From contig DBWC01000140.1 in assembly GCA_002308615.1 (NCBI GenBank), positions 1 through 13,743 on the forward strand: a stretch of DNA of 13,743 nt, in the 5' to 3' direction. This stretch comes from Clostridiales bacterium UBA1248. Lineage in GTDB: Bacteria; Bacillota; Clostridia; Oscillospirales; CAG-272. The notes under the pieces are model-generated. The model worked only from the letters and a program-made list of their open reading frames with translations, had not been told where the DNA came from and did no database searches. Below, piece by piece: positions 12,539-13,743 of the stretch; position 1 is the first letter of the stretch, and the number at the start of each line of letters is the position of its first letter. The translations under genes were made by a program, and so were the position numbers.

Positions 12539-13743
12539 TAATTCTTAATTCTTTTCGTCCACGTTACCGGTCCCTTTATCCCCGACGCGGGTATGGCAAG
12601 AAAAGCGGAGAAGCCGTCGCGCACGGCATTTGCAAGCGTGTTTGACACCTCGATCACTATTTCATTCTCGCCGTCTTTTAAAGCGTCTGATAGATCGTAG
12701 CTGTACGGCGGACAGATGCGTACACCGAGGTCGGCTCCGTTGCAGAAAAGATGCGCAGTCTGTCCGACAAAGCCTAAGTCTATGCCGCAAACGCCCTCCG
12801 GCTTTTCAAACCTGCACGTGCAGCGTATCCTGCCGGAGAAATCCGCGGGAATATCCGGCATATCACCGGTTTTTGCGCTTTCGGCAAACACGGAATAATT
12901 ATCCATATCCGTATAAAGAGCGGTCTCGATTTTAAAAATGAGATCTGCCTCTTTTTCTTTTATAAGTTTCTTTTCAGGTTCAAACCCGGCAAGTTCTTCA
13001 TCGCCGCGGTCAAAGATGGCGATAACGGACTGATACGGAGCCAGATCAAGCTCAAGTCTGCCGTCCTTTATATCGACGGCGTATTTTTTGTCGTTTAACA
13101 TATCAAGCACCGCCCCGCGCTTTATATCCTTCACGGAGAGGAGAAATACCGTCGTTTTTACGGGCTTGTTTATGCTTTCATTTACGAACATATATATTTC
13201 CGCCTGTCCGTCCGTGTAGTGAGCGCAGCGCAGATAAGGATATTCACCATCAACCGTTATATCGCAATCAAAAAAGTCTTCAAATTCCGTTATCACGTCG
13301 TATTTAGTCGTTTTATCCGTCATTCTGATAATGCAGGCTCCGAGCTTTTTCAGTTCGTTTAGCTTGTCTATAAGCTTTTGCGGAAGCTTATTTGCGGCGG
13401 GAACGATCAAGCATTTATAGCGCTGTGCTCCCACGCATAAAACACCGTCTTTTACTGTTGCCGGATATACGCGGCTGCCGCTGTCCGAAACGAAACAGTC
13501 CGCGGGCAGAATATCAAAATCTATATGCTCGTCGTAAAGCATTTTTGCCGGGACCTGCGTGAGCATCGCGCCGCCGACGCCGCTGCACCATTCCGCGTCC
13601 GCGTGGTAAAGTATCGCCGCGTCGGCTCTGTGTACTCCGGCAGACAGAAGATGCGCCGCCTTGTTTGTGTAGTTCATCAGCTTCGTAAATCCCTCAAACT
13701 GCGGATCAGCTCCCTCAGCGCCGAAATGCGGCGGACAGTCGGG
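12538..13743 (-). CDS. Large glycoside hydrolase-like protein (GH106/GH2-like), C-terminal 401 residues; N-terminus beyond right edge
   Basis: The frame stays open through the right edge and the residues there (PDCPPHFG...PQFEGFTKLMNYTN) continue the conserved fold, so the Met at 13677 is internal, not the start. The visible part begins at the end of a catalytic barrel (HLLSAGVHRADAAILYHADAEW) and passes into a Rossmann-like domain (about 55-165 of the visible part). After a beta domain it ends with a jelly-roll sugar-binding-type domain carrying NGADLGVRICPPYSYDLSDA and GENEIVIEVSNTLAN, typical of GH2 and GH106 (alpha-L-rhamnosidase-like) proteins. No membrane anchor or sorting signal follows. 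The exact GH family and substrate cannot be fixed without the missing catalytic part. It converges on the nucleoside hydrolase gene and shares its terminator. Confidence 0.75.
   Translation of the reverse strand, partial: PDCPPHFGAEGADPQFEGFTKLMNYTNKAAHLLSAGVHRADAAILYHADAEWCSGVGGAMLTQVPAKMLYDEHIDFDILPADCFVSDSGSRVYPATVKDGVLCVGAQRYKCLIVPAANKLPQKLIDKLNELKKLGACIIRMTDKTTKYDVITEFEDFFDCDITVDGEYPYLRCAHYTDGQAEIYMFVNESINKPVKTTVFLLSVKDIKRGAVLDMLNDKKYAVDIKDGRLELDLAPYQSVIAIFDRGDEELAGFEPEKKLIKEKEADLIFKIETALYTDMDNYSVFAESAKTGDMPDIPADFSGRIRCTCRFEKPEGVCGIDLGFVGQTAHLFCNGADLGVRICPPYSYDLSDALKDGENEIVIEVSNTLANAVRDGFSAFLAIPASGIKGPVTWTKRIKN

Noticed and set aside
13675..13677. ATG as start of the right-edge glycosidase-like gene
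   Set aside because: The frame is open to the window end and the upstream residues continue the conserved domain, so this Met is internal.
1..13743. UGA used as a sense codon throughout the genome
   Set aside because: Several genes end with TGA exactly where the families end and where the next gene's start overlaps, so the one internal UGA is a local event.

Overview
The window looks like part of the chromosome of a gut- or rumen-type member of the Clostridia (Bacillota), probably an uncultured one. This is inferred from the gene families, the GGAGG ribosome binding sites, the mixed ATG/GTG/TTG starts, the Thr/Glu linkers on surface proteins and the dockerin module. No rRNA or taxonomic marker is present, so the placement is tentative. 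All genes but one lie on the minus strand and coding density is very high. I see no tRNA, rRNA, CRISPR array, insertion sequence or phage gene. The longest non-coding stretch is about 125 bases.

Left third (1-3976, minus strand): a compact redox and metal stress operon. A good sigma-70-type promoter (3948-3976) precedes free methionine-R-sulfoxide reductase (msrC), msrA, a nitroreductase-like flavoprotein, a PPOX-type flavin protein and a copper-type P1B ATPase (copA) that runs off the left edge. The first three genes overlap by ATGA. The nitroreductase has an in-frame UGA 43 codons before its natural TAA, and the family's conserved C-terminal tail is intact in frame behind it.

Middle (3954-5313): a four-helix membrane protein of unknown function overlaps a membrane-anchored NAGPA-type phosphodiester glycosidase.

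Main operon (5387-11527, minus strand): one promoter at 11499-11527 and one strong terminator at 5387-5415 frame four tightly packed genes. These are a lipoprotein polysaccharide deacetylase, a secreted dockerin-bearing deacetylase, a leaderless deacetylase predicted to be cytosolic, and a 918-residue surface protein. The last has a glycosidase-like barrel, two F5/8C (CBM32-like) domains and a C-terminal membrane anchor. Together they look like a system that binds and de-acetylates or trims a polysaccharide at the cell surface. It deploys one deacetylase fold in three places: on the membrane, on a dockerin partner, and inside the cell. The substrate cannot be read from the sequence.

Right end: a nucleoside hydrolase-like gene is transcribed divergently from the deacetylase operon. 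The two promoters face each other and share a nine-base -10 motif. Its terminator is shared with a convergent gene that enters from the right edge, the C-terminal part of a large GH106/GH2-like glycosidase.
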